64,000 bases of DNA. Origin: Leptospira fainei serovar Hurstbridge str. BUT 6 (GTDB lineage: Bacteria > Spirochaetota > Leptospiria > Leptospirales > Leptospiraceae). The number at the start of each line of letters is the position of its first letter. Within the stretch, counting starts at the first letter, position 1. This document shows positions 24,901-33,594 of the stretch, piece by piece. Position numbers and translations under genes: made by a program. Below the pieces are notes generated by a model. That model did not search any database. It was not told the origin of the DNA and was given only the letters and a program-made list of their open reading frames with translations. The DNA lies in the NCBI RefSeq assembly GCF_000306235.2, contig NZ_AKWZ02000002.1, positions 1-64,000 on the forward strand, read 5' to 3'.

Positions 24901-27862
24901 AGGCGTAAAAGCGAAAGTTCACTTTGCAATCGGAAATTTTAATATACATTGGGTGCTGCCCATGCGTGAGCATAAGTGGTACGTCGACACCGCTTTAAAA
25001 ACTGCTCTCGAGGCAGGTACAATTAATTGGGCCGATTATTCGATGACTTTTTCGAGAATCCAAAGCATCTTCTTCACGGATAAGAATCTGGAATCCATTT
25101 TGGAGGAGAACGAAAAGATCTACGAAATGTATTTAAAACACAAAGATAGAGAGGTGATTCTGAATCATTACTTTATCCTGAATTTTTTAAATAATTTAAC
25201 GATTAATGATAATAATTCCGCCGATCCATATTCTTTTAACGAGGAGGATTACGAAAGGGAAATGCTAACTCCCGGGAATTTTACGATTCGCACTTATTAT
25301 CATACCTTAAAAATGATTCAGAGCTTCATGCACGAAAATTGGGAGGCCGCGCTCTCGCACGGTTGGAAAGGATTCCGGATCGTATTGGAAGTTTTGGGAA
25401 ATATGCTCGATTTTCAACTTCGTTATTATTTTGTGCTATCTTGTCTTTCGTATCAAATTTCGACCAAGAAATCCCTAAGCCTGAAGTTTAGGTTAGCTTA
25501 TAAATTGAATCGTTTTTTGTTGCGATATTACAGTAAAAAAAACCCGGTGAATTTCTTAGCCCACGACTTGTTGGTTTCCGCTTTAGAGGCTCAGTTGGAG
25601 GGTAGACAAAACCAAGCTGGGGCTTATTTCGAGAAGGCGGTAAAAGAATCGCATCTAGCCGGCTTTTCAATCAATGAAGCGTTAGTGAACGAATACACTG
25701 CAAAATTCTATATCGCTAACGATATCGAAAAAGCCGCGACTGCATACATGACCGAGGCGGTTTATTTATATTCTAGTTGGGGAGCTACGGCAAAGGTAAA
25801 ACAGCTTGAAGAGAATTACGGACACTATATTCGAAAATCCAATTCCGCTAAAAAGATGGATTCTATAAGTTTGCGCGAAACACATTCGTCCACTGACAAT
25901 AATCGATCGAATACACTGGACTTAACCACGATATTAAAAGCATCGCAAGCAGTTTCCGGCGAAATCCGGCTCGATAAACTTCTTTCCGAATTAATGCAAA
26001 ACTTAATTCAAAATACGGGTGCAGAAAAAGGACTTTTAGTTCTGGAAGAAAATAGGAACTGGGTTATTCGAGCCGAAGGTAGCGCGAACGGTACGATAGA
26101 TGTTCTAAGTTCCGAATTATTACTCCAAAGTAAAAAGATTCCCAGAACGATTATCAACTATGTTCTGAGAAGCAAGCAACCCATCGTCTTAAGTCGAGCT
26201 TGGTTAGATATTCAGTTTCAAAACGACCCGTATATTATAGAAGTGAAGCCGCAATCGATTCTGTGTGCACCGATTATGAATCAAGGGAGATTGAGCGGAG
26301 CGGTTTATCTTGAAAATCGTCTGACGGCCGATGCCTTTACGCCGGATCGCCTTCAAGTCGTTAATATACTCTCATCTCAGGCGGCTATATCGCTTGAAAA
26401 TTCGCTTTTATACGAAAATCTTGAACAGAAAGTGCGGGAACGTACGGAGGAATTATCCAGACTACTTCTTGAAATACAGGAACTCAAGCATCAACAAGAT
26501 GCTGATTACTTTTTGACTTCCTTGCTGCTCGAACCTCTCGGCGAAAACAAAACCGGAGGTGAAAATGTAAAAATCGACTTCTTCTTAAGACAAAAAAAAC
26601 ATTTCACTTATAAGAATAAGGAATACTCGATCGGCGGGGATCTCTGCGGCGCTCATAATATTTTTCTGAAAAATAGAAAGTACACCGTCTTTATGAACGC
26701 GGATGCGATGGGGAAATCCATTCAAGGAGCCGCGGGAGCGTTAATAACCGGTTCGGTTTTCGAGTCGATCATTCAACGTACGAAGCTATCCGAATATTGG
26801 CAAAATTTTCTTCCCGAGCAATGGATTCGAAATAGTTTTACCGAACTTCAAAAAGTCTTTGAAAATCTTGAAGGAACAATGCTGATTTCGATCCTAATAG
26901 GAGCAGTCGATGAATTAACGGGCACGGTATATACGATCAATTCGGATTACCCGGCGCCGATTCTATTTAGAAAAGGCAAGGCTCAACATCTTCCTCCGTC
27001 GAATTTCTTTCTGAAATTAGGAGTAAATCCTTTTATAATTAACGAAAACAATAAGAGCAAAGCCCAAAAAATCGCGCATTACCTTTCCGTGGACATATTC
27101 ACGCTTCGGGATGGGGATATACTAATCACAGGTTCGGACGGAAAGGATGATATTAATCTGCATTCCGGCGAAGACGGATTTCTTGAAAAAAACCAGGATG
27201 AAAATATGATTCTTCGTCTTATAGAGGAATCGAACGGAGATTTGGAAAAACTATACGAATCGATACGGGAGAAAGGCGAGCTTACCGACGATCTATCACT
27301 TATGCGACTCGCCTTTCGTAAATTTGGAAAGAGCAAAACCGTAATAACTCGAAATATTATCCAGACTCTTGATATATTCCGACAGAAGCAAATTGCTAAC
27401 GATTGGGAGGGAGCAATTGTCGAACTCAAAAAATCGTACAAGCTCGGATACAAGCATCCTTCTCTTTTGAGGACGATGGCACGTCTATATTATAAACTAA
27501 AAAAATTCCGTGCAGCAAGTCTGTTCGCACATCGATATTTTCTATTGGAACCTGCGGATAACAGTAATCTATTTTTATTATCGCTCTCCCTTTTTCAAAT
27601 CGGCCGAATTTCCCGCGCTTTGGAAACCGCCGAATGTCTAGTTTTGAGAAAAAGGGAACACGCAGGTTATCTGGTCCATTATGCGAATATATTAGCTACG
27701 ACGGGCGATAAGACAGCCGAATCAATTCTACAAAGAGCCGAATTGTCGGATCCGAATCTTCCGTCCATCTCGAAGCTGCGAAAGAAAATAAATGAGAAAG
27801 TAAATCTCGCTAGACATACACGCAATGATTTTCGGTTCCCGATGATTGCCGGTTCCCGTTAA
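21926..27862 (+). CDS. Giant Ser/Thr kinase - AAA ATPase - GAF - PP2C phosphatase signalling protein
   Basis: 1,978 residues, GTG start at 21926 behind GGGGA. Domains: Ser/Thr kinase 5-270 (Lys35; HKDIKPAN with catalytic D127; DFG 145-147; APE 173-175; the Gly loop is degenerate, ENSSTNVY); AAA/NTPase domain (Walker A GYSGVGKS 326-333; Walker B IFVDDLQWAD, D456-D457); a long helical repeat region ~650-1320; GAF domain ~1331-1495; SpoIIE-type PP2C ~1545-1795 with GGDLCG (D1572), NADAMGKS (D1593) and LTDDLS (D1788-D1789); TPR-like C-terminus. The first three parts match the well-known trifunctional kinase/ATPase/GAF proteins, which usually end in a histidine kinase; here a phosphatase replaces it. 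All catalytic residues named are present, so both kinase and phosphatase could be active. Confidence 0.85.
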   Translation: MLDDFDIIETIQENSSTNVYRAVSKTDRSLSFIIKVLAAEYPDTRDIARIRHEYELSKELTIEGVVKPLELRRHGNGYALILINLNGISLQNIIRKGKSSSLSFLEIAIPLSKILGEIHLQGVIHKDIKPANIIVNDDRSVYITDFGLSTRLSREKARYSATATMEGTLAYIAPEQTGRMNRSTDNRSDLYSLGITFYEMLTGAPPFKSDDAIDLIHSHIAKVPPSPHELDSSVEHQLSNIVMKLISKAAEDRYQSALGLAADLERCLRNLNQGGEISEFPLGLEDSSGSLQIPQKLYGRSEEIEILLGAFERVSQGASELLLVRGYSGVGKSALVHEVHKPITEKKGLFISGKFDQFQRDIPYYAIRFALKDLCEYLATESEDVLENWKTIILNALQPNASVLIDIVPELELIIGKQPAVPELGAQESINRLNQVFQSFIRAISNREHPLVIFVDDLQWADSGSLNLIKILLTGAEEKYFLLIGAFRENEVDGTHAFSLTIDEIRKSGSSVRSIALNPLKSEHVRDLTMESLASTDRELLTPLSDLIYSKTGGNAFFVNEFLKNLYEDNLIYFDFAKRKWIWDIRSIESKNVTSNVVDLMSQKIGRLPEETRRILQLGSCVGSQFSLKIISIVYEKNEQDTLIDLWKSVEEGLILPLDNNYKLLQRTSPENKADPDRQKFEIDIMLDTNFQFLHDKVQEAAYSGIGEEHKKKVHLTIGRLLLDRTESSQLPERIFSIVNQFNLGSGLLVEDSEKNKLTELNLFAGKKAKHSSAYNSAINFFKQGISLLNETHWKNQYEISFELYSEKAACEYSAALLEDCERDVKIVLENAIGQDHKTAIYQIYLNLLYQLNRHREGIEIGIEALKYLGITIPKNVKKAHIALLYARFRIRLGAKKARDLVELPEITDKRVFNVCAIIYDLVPSSYQVFPDLMGYISLLMALHCLKYGNSIYSGFAYAMTAVIMSGVTKELEGAFKFAELAETLSEKYYDIGVKAKVHFAIGNFNIHWVLPMREHKWYVDTALKTALEAGTINWADYSMTFSRIQSIFFTDKNLESILEENEKIYEMYLKHKDREVILNHYFILNFLNNLTINDNNSADPYSFNEEDYEREMLTPGNFTIRTYYHTLKMIQSFMHENWEAALSHGWKGFRIVLEVLGNMLDFQLRYYFVLSCLSYQISTKKSLSLKFRLAYKLNRFLLRYYSKKNPVNFLAHDLLVSALEAQLEGRQNQAGAYFEKAVKESHLAGFSINEALVNEYTAKFYIANDIEKAATAYMTEAVYLYSSWGATAKVKQLEENYGHYIRKSNSAKKMDSISLRETHSSTDNNRSNTLDLTTILKASQAVSGEIRLDKLLSELMQNLIQNTGAEKGLLVLEENRNWVIRAEGSANGTIDVLSSELLLQSKKIPRTIINYVLRSKQPIVLSRAWLDIQFQNDPYIIEVKPQSILCAPIMNQGRLSGAVYLENRLTADAFTPDRLQVVNILSSQAAISLENSLLYENLEQKVRERTEELSRLLLEIQELKHQQDADYFLTSLLLEPLGENKTGGENVKIDFFLRQKKHFTYKNKEYSIGGDLCGAHNIFLKNRKYTVFMNADAMGKSIQGAAGALITGSVFESIIQRTKLSEYWQNFLPEQWIRNSFTELQKVFENLEGTMLISILIGAVDELTGTVYTINSDYPAPILFRKGKAQHLPPSNFFLKLGVNPFIINENNKSKAQKIAHYLSVDIFTLRDGDILITGSDGKDDINLHSGEDGFLEKNQDENMILRLIEESNGDLEKLYESIREKGELTDDLSLMRLAFRKFGKSKTVITRNIIQTLDIFRQKQIANDWEGAIVELKKSYKLGYKHPSLLRTMARLYYKLKKFRAASLFAHRYFLLEPADNSNLFLLSLSLFQIGRISRALETAECLVLRKREHAGYLVHYANILATTGDKTAESILQRAELSDPNLPSISKLRKKINEKVNLARHTRNDFRFPMIAGSR

Positions 27863-27865
27863 AAT

Positions 27866-27889
27866 ATATATTCTAATTTTAGAATATAT
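27866..27889. terminator. Perfect 24-bp inverted repeat after the giant kinase gene
   Basis: ATATATTCTAA-TT-TTAGAATATAT, 11-bp arms, starting four bases after the stop at 27862. It has no T-run and is very AT-rich, so it may be a weak terminator or a protein-binding site related to the TTCTA-n-TAGAA dyad found upstream of the same gene. Confidence 0.4.
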
Positions 27890-28050
27890 CCAAGTCCTAT
27901 ATATGCATACTTATTACGTCGATGTAATCTATTGCATTCTCGTCGCGTATTGACCCGGTTTTCTGTTATAAGTCGTTCTTTGAATAAAATTCCAAGCATC
28001 TATTTACTTCGTTATCAGAACATAAAAAGAATCGATAGCCGCTTGCGAGA

Positions 28051-31000
28051 TTATTTTTTATTCGTTTTTCTGTGAGTGAATTTAGTTTCCAGTATGTAAT
28101 AAAGCACGGGTAACGCAAAAAGAGTGATACCGGTACCCGTGATAAGTCCGTAAACGATTACCGTTGCGAGCGGTCTTTGAACGTCGCTTCCGATTCCTGT
28201 CGCGATAGATGCCGGAAAAAGCCCGAGAGCTGCAACCGTAGCGGTCATCAAAATCGGCCTTAACCGATCCGTAGCACCCGATATAACCGCGAGCTTCAAC
28301 GGTACTTTATTTTCTATCAATCCGTTTAGATGAGATACCATAATCACTCCATTTTGAATTGCGACTCCGAAGAGCGCGATAAAACCTACAGAGCTAGATA
28401 CGTTTAAGGTCATTCCTCGTGCTATTAATGCAATAAGTCCTCCGAGAAGAGCCGCGGGCACGATACACAATAATAAAAAGGCATGTCGTAAATTTCCGAA
28501 GGCTACGTAGAGAAGCGTAAACATCACGCTTAATATAAGGGGAAGAATTATGGATAGTCTTCGATTCGCCCGTTCTTGATTCTCGAGTTGACCTCCCCAG
28601 ACTATTCTATATTTCTTAGAATCGAATTTTATTTTGCGAGAAATATTATCCTTCGCTTCGGAAACGAACGAGGATAGATCTCGCCCATGAAGATTAACTT
28701 TAACGGTTAAGTGCCTTTGATTGGATTCCCTGGTAATCGTGCTTTCACCGGTCGTTAATTTTACGTTCGCGACTTGAGAAACGGGGATTTTTGCGCCATT
28801 CGGAGATGTGAGCATTAAATTGCTAATGGCTTCGGGGGTATTTCTAAACGCTTCCCCATATCGAACCGTTATATCGTACTTTTTCTCGCCGAGAAACAGA
28901 TTTGAAATCGCTTGTCCCCCGATGGCCGCTTCTATCAAATCGGAGATATCGGATACGTTTAAACTATATCTTGCCGCGGTTCCTCGATCTATTTTTACCT
29001 GTATTTGAGGCAGGGGCGGTTCCTGGTCGATTCCGACATCGGAGGAACCGGGAGTCGATTTTAGCACATCCGCAATTTTTTTCGTAAGCTCTCGAGTCTC
29101 CTTAAAATCGTCTCCAAAAACCTTAATCACCAACTCGCTATGAGCACCGGAAATTTTATCGTTTACGTTATCGATCATCGGTTGGGAAAAGCTGATAGTG
29201 TATCCGGGCATTTTTAAATAGTGATTCCTGAGTACTCCTACAAGCTCCCTCTTGGTTCGACCGCTTTTCCAAGTATCATACGGTTTCAATCCTATCGAGC
29301 ATTCGATATGCGATGGAGTCCAGGAATCCGTGCCGTCGTCATTTCGCCCGGTTTGGGTAATGACATGCGAGACTTCCTCGAACTTCAGCGTTTCTTTTCG
29401 CAATTCGTCGGCCATTTCCGAGCCTTTCGCTAGAGAAATTCCCGGAGGAAGCTGCACTTGAAGCCATATAGATCCTTCGTCCAACTCCGGTAAAAAATCC
29501 TTTCCGATAACGACAAAAAGGGCAAAGCATAGCAATAAGGCTCCGCCTGCGAACTGTAAAATCCTGACCGGATGTTCTATCAGAATAGTGATTCTTTTTT
29601 GATAAAGAAGCGTAATTTTTTCCAACCACTTATTGTGATAGAGTCTTTGAGGCTTTCTATAGGCTATATAAGAAATAGCCGGAATCAAAGTTAAAGCTAT
29701 GAATAATGCACCAGCCAAAGCGTACCCGACCGTATAGGCCATCGGTGTAAATAATTTTCGTTCGATTCTTTCGAATGCAAAAAGAGGAAGATAGGCGGTT
29801 ATTATGATTAGGGTGGCGAAGAAGATAGGGGAGGCCACTGCTGCGGCAACTTTTGCTACGTCAGGAATCTGTAATGTGTCAGTCTCTTTCTCCTCTTTCA
29901 ATTTAAGAATGCTTTCCATCATGACAATGGAACCGTCGACGATAATGCCGAAATCAATGGCTCCTAACGAAAGCAAATTCGCGGGAATATTCGTGAAATT
30001 CATCAAGATGAATGCGATCAATAACGAGATCGGAATAGTTAGAGCGACTAGTAAAGCGCCTCTGACATTCCCCAAAAAAAGGATGAGAACTACTATCACC
30101 AATCCGATTCCTTCTAGAAGCGTTTTTGAGACGGTCCTGAGGGTAGTGTTCACGAGATCGATCCGATCCATATATGGAACGACTTTCACTCCCGAAGGGA
30201 GGAGTCCGTTATTCAGCTCGTCCACTTTCGAGTGAACTCCTTTAAGGACCGCACTCGGATTTTGGTATCTCAGCAGTAAAACGATTCCGGAAACCTCGTC
30301 GGTCTTAAAATCCCGCCCTAAGATTCCCTTTCTTCCGAGTTCGCCTAACTTTAAGTCTCCCAAGTCTTTCAAAAAAATCGGAATCCCTTTTCGAGTATCG
30401 ACGACGATCCGTCCAAGATCTTCTAGCGAGCGAATCAATCCGATCCCTCTTACTACGTAGGCAAGGTCTCCCATTCTTAGGATACTTCCGCCGGAATTCG
30501 TATTATTCTTTTGAATGGTGTCGATGACCTGAGCCAAAGATATATTGAACTGATTCAATTTATTCGGATCAATTTCCAACTGAAATTGGGTAGTAATGCC
30601 GCCGAAATTTGAAACATCGGCAACGCCGATCACCTGCTTCAACTTAGGAATCACTACCCATCGCTGCAATTCCCTTAGCTCTCTGGAATCTTTGCTGGAA
30701 GATTCCAAGGTATACCGGAAAATTTCCCCTATCGGAGAAGTCAACGGATCCAGCTCGGGTTTCGTGTCACCGGGAAGCTGCACTCCTTCAATTCTTTCCT
30801 TAATTCTCTGACGAGACCAATAATCTTCGACTCCTTCCTGAAACACCAAGGTAATAATGGACAGTCCGAAGGTACTTTTGCTTCTAATGATGGACAAGCC
30901 GGGTATTCCGTTGAGGGCTCGCTCAAGGGGAATGGTGATCTGTTCTTCTATCTCTTCCGCCGCTCTTCCGGGAAATTGCGTTATCACTTGGGAGGTGACG

Positions 31001-31131
31001 TCGGCTATATCGGGATAGGCTTCGATCGATAATTGCGTCCAGGAATAATATCCAAATACGCATAAAAGTATGAATAGTACGAATATCAAAACTCGTCTTT
31101 CTATCGACTTTAAAATATATTTATGGATCAT
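28051..31131 (-). CDS. czcA: CzcA-type heavy-metal efflux RND transporter
   Basis: 1,026 residues, the usual RND length. It is an inner-membrane proton antiporter that drives metal ions out through the adaptor and outer-membrane channel encoded just upstream. Visible: the N-terminal helix and periplasmic motif PDIADVTSQVITQFPGRAAEE typical of the HME group, and the TM4 motif DFGIIVDGSIVMMES beginning at D393. In the published HME scheme, DFGx3DGAx3VEN marks Co/Zn/Cd exporters, so this protein leans towards divalent cations rather than Cu/Ag; Ser for Ala and MES for VEN are small deviations. Last gene of a four-gene operon: 49 bases after the adaptor. Confidence 0.9.
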   Translation of the reverse strand: MIHKYILKSIERRVLIFVLFILLCVFGYYSWTQLSIEAYPDIADVTSQVITQFPGRAAEEIEEQITIPLERALNGIPGLSIIRSKSTFGLSIITLVFQEGVEDYWSRQRIKERIEGVQLPGDTKPELDPLTSPIGEIFRYTLESSSKDSRELRELQRWVVIPKLKQVIGVADVSNFGGITTQFQLEIDPNKLNQFNISLAQVIDTIQKNNTNSGGSILRMGDLAYVVRGIGLIRSLEDLGRIVVDTRKGIPIFLKDLGDLKLGELGRKGILGRDFKTDEVSGIVLLLRYQNPSAVLKGVHSKVDELNNGLLPSGVKVVPYMDRIDLVNTTLRTVSKTLLEGIGLVIVVLILFLGNVRGALLVALTIPISLLIAFILMNFTNIPANLLSLGAIDFGIIVDGSIVMMESILKLKEEKETDTLQIPDVAKVAAAVASPIFFATLIIITAYLPLFAFERIERKLFTPMAYTVGYALAGALFIALTLIPAISYIAYRKPQRLYHNKWLEKITLLYQKRITILIEHPVRILQFAGGALLLCFALFVVIGKDFLPELDEGSIWLQVQLPPGISLAKGSEMADELRKETLKFEEVSHVITQTGRNDDGTDSWTPSHIECSIGLKPYDTWKSGRTKRELVGVLRNHYLKMPGYTISFSQPMIDNVNDKISGAHSELVIKVFGDDFKETRELTKKIADVLKSTPGSSDVGIDQEPPLPQIQVKIDRGTAARYSLNVSDISDLIEAAIGGQAISNLFLGEKKYDITVRYGEAFRNTPEAISNLMLTSPNGAKIPVSQVANVKLTTGESTITRESNQRHLTVKVNLHGRDLSSFVSEAKDNISRKIKFDSKKYRIVWGGQLENQERANRRLSIILPLILSVMFTLLYVAFGNLRHAFLLLCIVPAALLGGLIALIARGMTLNVSSSVGFIALFGVAIQNGVIMVSHLNGLIENKVPLKLAVISGATDRLRPILMTATVAALGLFPASIATGIGSDVQRPLATVIVYGLITGTGITLFALPVLYYILETKFTHRKTNKK

Positions 31132-31180
31132 TTTACTCTAATTTTGTGATTCATATGCGAGGAGAAGATCGGAAGCATAT

Positions 31181-32302
31181 CTATTTTACTTTCAATAAAT
31201 AGAAACTTCCGTCCGTAATAATGTGATCGCCGACGATCAGACCGTCTATTATCACTACGTCTTCGGCTAAGGATTCGGTGTCGTCAGTTCTGACCTCCCG
31301 CTTTTCATAGCTTTTCTCGGACTTTTTGACAAACACGAATTTTTTATCGCCTTCCTGTATCAATGCTTTAGAAGGAATTAATATGCTTTTCTTCGGTTTT
31401 GATTGGAAGATAACGGTGGCAAACATCCCCGGCTTTAGCTTTCTTTCCGGATTCCGGAATTCCACACGGACTTTCACCGTTCTGCTTTCCGAGTCCAAAA
31501 TATCGTCCATGAACAGGACCTTTCCGTTGAAATTCTCTTCCGGGTAAGCGGAAACTCTCGCAGAGCAGGGATCTCCTGCGTTCACGAACCTGATGTCTTT
31601 TTCCTGAACGTTTGCCGTTATCCAGACGCTGGAAAGATCGGCTATCGTGATTAACGTTTCGTTAGCGTCGTTATGAAATTCACCCGGTGCGATATTCATG
31701 GATACGATTCTTCCTTTTATGGGAGAATATACTTTTAAGGGTTCTCCCAAGGCGGTATTTTCGGGATCTATTTTATACATTTTTAATCGTATTGAGGATT
31801 GGTTTAATTGGCTCTTGATCACGTCATAATTGGTTTTTGCCTGTTGCACTTCCTTTTGCATTCCGACTCCGTGCGCTAGTAGATCGCTTTGCCTAGTCAA
31901 GTCGATTTCCGCCTGTAGTAGCTGAGCTTTGGCGCTTAAATAATCCTTTTGCGCTTGAGCCAATTCCGGCGTGTCGATGCTGAATAGAATCTTACCCGGC
32001 GAGACGGGCTCCCCTAGCTTTACATAAAGTTTAACAATTCTTCCGACCAAAGGAGGAGTTACTTTGACCATCTTTGTGGAATTTGCCTCCACTGAGGCCG
32101 GTGCCTGGATCTCCTTTACGAAATCCTTTAGATGAACTTCTCCAGTGCGGATTTTACCTCGAAGCGGTGAATTTTCGGGAATGATGAAATAATCACCCTC
32201 AATTTTAAAGTCTTCGATCGGCTCGAAATCGATGTTCTTTTTTTTGCAGTTTAGAGAGTTAAATAAAAACGAAAGTAGTATCAAAGTTAACAGTTTTCTC
32301 AT
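31181..32302 (-). CDS. czcB: Periplasmic adaptor (membrane fusion) lipoprotein of the metal efflux system
   Basis: 373 residues. The N-terminus MRKLLTLILLSFLFNSLNC is a lipoprotein signal with Cys19. Adaptor features: a split lipoyl half-motif (VGRIVKLYVKLGEPVSPGK), an alpha-helical hairpin (QKDYLSAKAQLLQAEIDLT...), the second half (SPIKGRIVSMNIAPGEF), and a beta-barrel with VRVEFRNPERKLKPGMFATV. Bridges CzcA to the outer-membrane channel. No His-rich metal-binding N-terminus is present, unlike some CzcB proteins. The start overlaps the stop of the upstream channel gene by four bases. Confidence 0.9.
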   Translation of the reverse strand: MRKLLTLILLSFLFNSLNCKKKNIDFEPIEDFKIEGDYFIIPENSPLRGKIRTGEVHLKDFVKEIQAPASVEANSTKMVKVTPPLVGRIVKLYVKLGEPVSPGKILFSIDTPELAQAQKDYLSAKAQLLQAEIDLTRQSDLLAHGVGMQKEVQQAKTNYDVIKSQLNQSSIRLKMYKIDPENTALGEPLKVYSPIKGRIVSMNIAPGEFHNDANETLITIADLSSVWITANVQEKDIRFVNAGDPCSARVSAYPEENFNGKVLFMDDILDSESRTVKVRVEFRNPERKLKPGMFATVIFQSKPKKSILIPSKALIQEGDKKFVFVKKSEKSYEKREVRTDDTESLAEDVVIIDGLIVGDHIITDGSFYLLKVK

Positions 32303-33582
32303 ATACTAATCTCCCATATACCGGCCGCTCTCTGCAATTCGACTACTTTAGTAACGTAATTTCTAAGATCATGGTAATAAGCGAAGTAAACGCTATTTAA
32401 GGTTCGTTGGGCCGCTAATACGTCCGTCAGGGTGGTGTTTCCTCGTCTGTAGTTATACATTCTTCCCTGAAAAACCTTCTCGGCGTCGGCCAAGATACTG
32501 CTTTTATAGATTTTCAACTGTTCCTTAGCTAGTTGGTATTGTAAGTAAGCCGTTTTTACCTGCACTTCAACTTTCAATTTGGCGGCTTCAAGATCGACCT
32601 CGGACTTACTTATCCTATATTTGGCCATTTCCAAATCTCCAGTGTACATGTTCGAAAGAGGCATAGTAACTCCGAAAAAGTATGTCAAGGCATAGTAGGA
32701 GGGACTCGGTCCGGTCGCATTAGTGGACCTTGTATAAAAATTGTTGGCCACTTCGAAATTGAAATTCGGGACCCGGTTCGCTTCGGTTAGTCTTAAATTA
32801 TATTTGGAGGAAACTTTGTCGTATCTTGCCGCGATCATATCCGGTCTGTTTTCGAGAGCGAAACTGATCAACTTTTCAAGATCATACTCCTTTGGCTGAA
32901 TATTCAGATCTCCTTGAGGATAGAATAATCTGCTTCTATCCTTCTTGCACATAAAGAGAATCATATTCAAAGCGGCCGCTCTCAAATCCGATTCGGAGGA
33001 GATCAGATCGTTCTTCATTAGATTCGCTTCGACTTGGGATTGCGTCACATCGAGTTCGGTGATGTCGCCGAATTTCAGTTTTATGGCATTCGATTCGGCC
33101 AATTGAAAAAGGGATTTATATGACTCCTCTTTTCTTTTTGTAAGCAGCATGATCGCGAGTGTATTTACGTATGTAATCGTCGCGTCCGCCCTAAGTTGGA
33201 GGAGAAAGTCCGCAAATTGAGCCCGAGATTGATCTGCGACGGCCGTTTGATAATCGATGCGAGCGCCTCTTTTTCCTCCTAATTCGATTGTCCCTTGAAA
33301 ACCGGCGTACCATTGCTGAGGTAAATGCTTAGAGGATATATCCGCGGATTGATTTCCCAATACGAAATTAGGATTGGGAAATTTACGAGCGACGTCTATT
33401 TCGGATTTCGTTATATCGACGTTGTATTTTCTAGACGCTAGTTCGTAATTATTATCCAGTACTTCATTGAGATAGGTTTGAAAATCGATTTCTCTAACCG
33501 GAGCTTCTTTCATTAAATCCGATTGAGAAAATGCGCTCGTTATCGGAAAAAGTGCCAGTAAGTAAAGGATTCGATATTTCAT
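32299..33582 (-). CDS. czcC: TolC/CzcC-family outer-membrane efflux channel
   Basis: 427 residues with a cleavable signal peptide (MKYRILYLLALFPITSAFSQ). The repeated helical OEP pattern is present twice, including LNEVLDNNYELASRKYNVDI near the start and ISKSEVDLEAAKLKVEVQVK in the second half, and the typical ending (RRGNTTLTDVLAAQRTLNSVY). It would form the outer-membrane exit duct of the tripartite pump. Start lies 12 bases after the upstream outer-membrane protein gene; its stop overlaps the adaptor start. Confidence 0.9.
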   Translation of the reverse strand: MKYRILYLLALFPITSAFSQSDLMKEAPVREIDFQTYLNEVLDNNYELASRKYNVDITKSEIDVARKFPNPNFVLGNQSADISSKHLPQQWYAGFQGTIELGGKRGARIDYQTAVADQSRAQFADFLLQLRADATITYVNTLAIMLLTKRKEESYKSLFQLAESNAIKLKFGDITELDVTQSQVEANLMKNDLISSESDLRAAALNMILFMCKKDRSRLFYPQGDLNIQPKEYDLEKLISFALENRPDMIAARYDKVSSKYNLRLTEANRVPNFNFEVANNFYTRSTNATGPSPSYYALTYFFGVTMPLSNMYTGDLEMAKYRISKSEVDLEAAKLKVEVQVKTAYLQYQLAKEQLKIYKSSILADAEKVFQGRMYNYRRGNTTLTDVLAAQRTLNSVYFAYYHDLRNYVTKVVELQRAAGIWEISI

Positions 33583-33594
33583 ATCACTGCTCGC

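Noticed and set aside
29804..30235. Plus-strand ORF of 143 codons opposite the RND transporter
   Set aside because: It lies antisense to a clearly coding, conserved gene and lacks its own signals.
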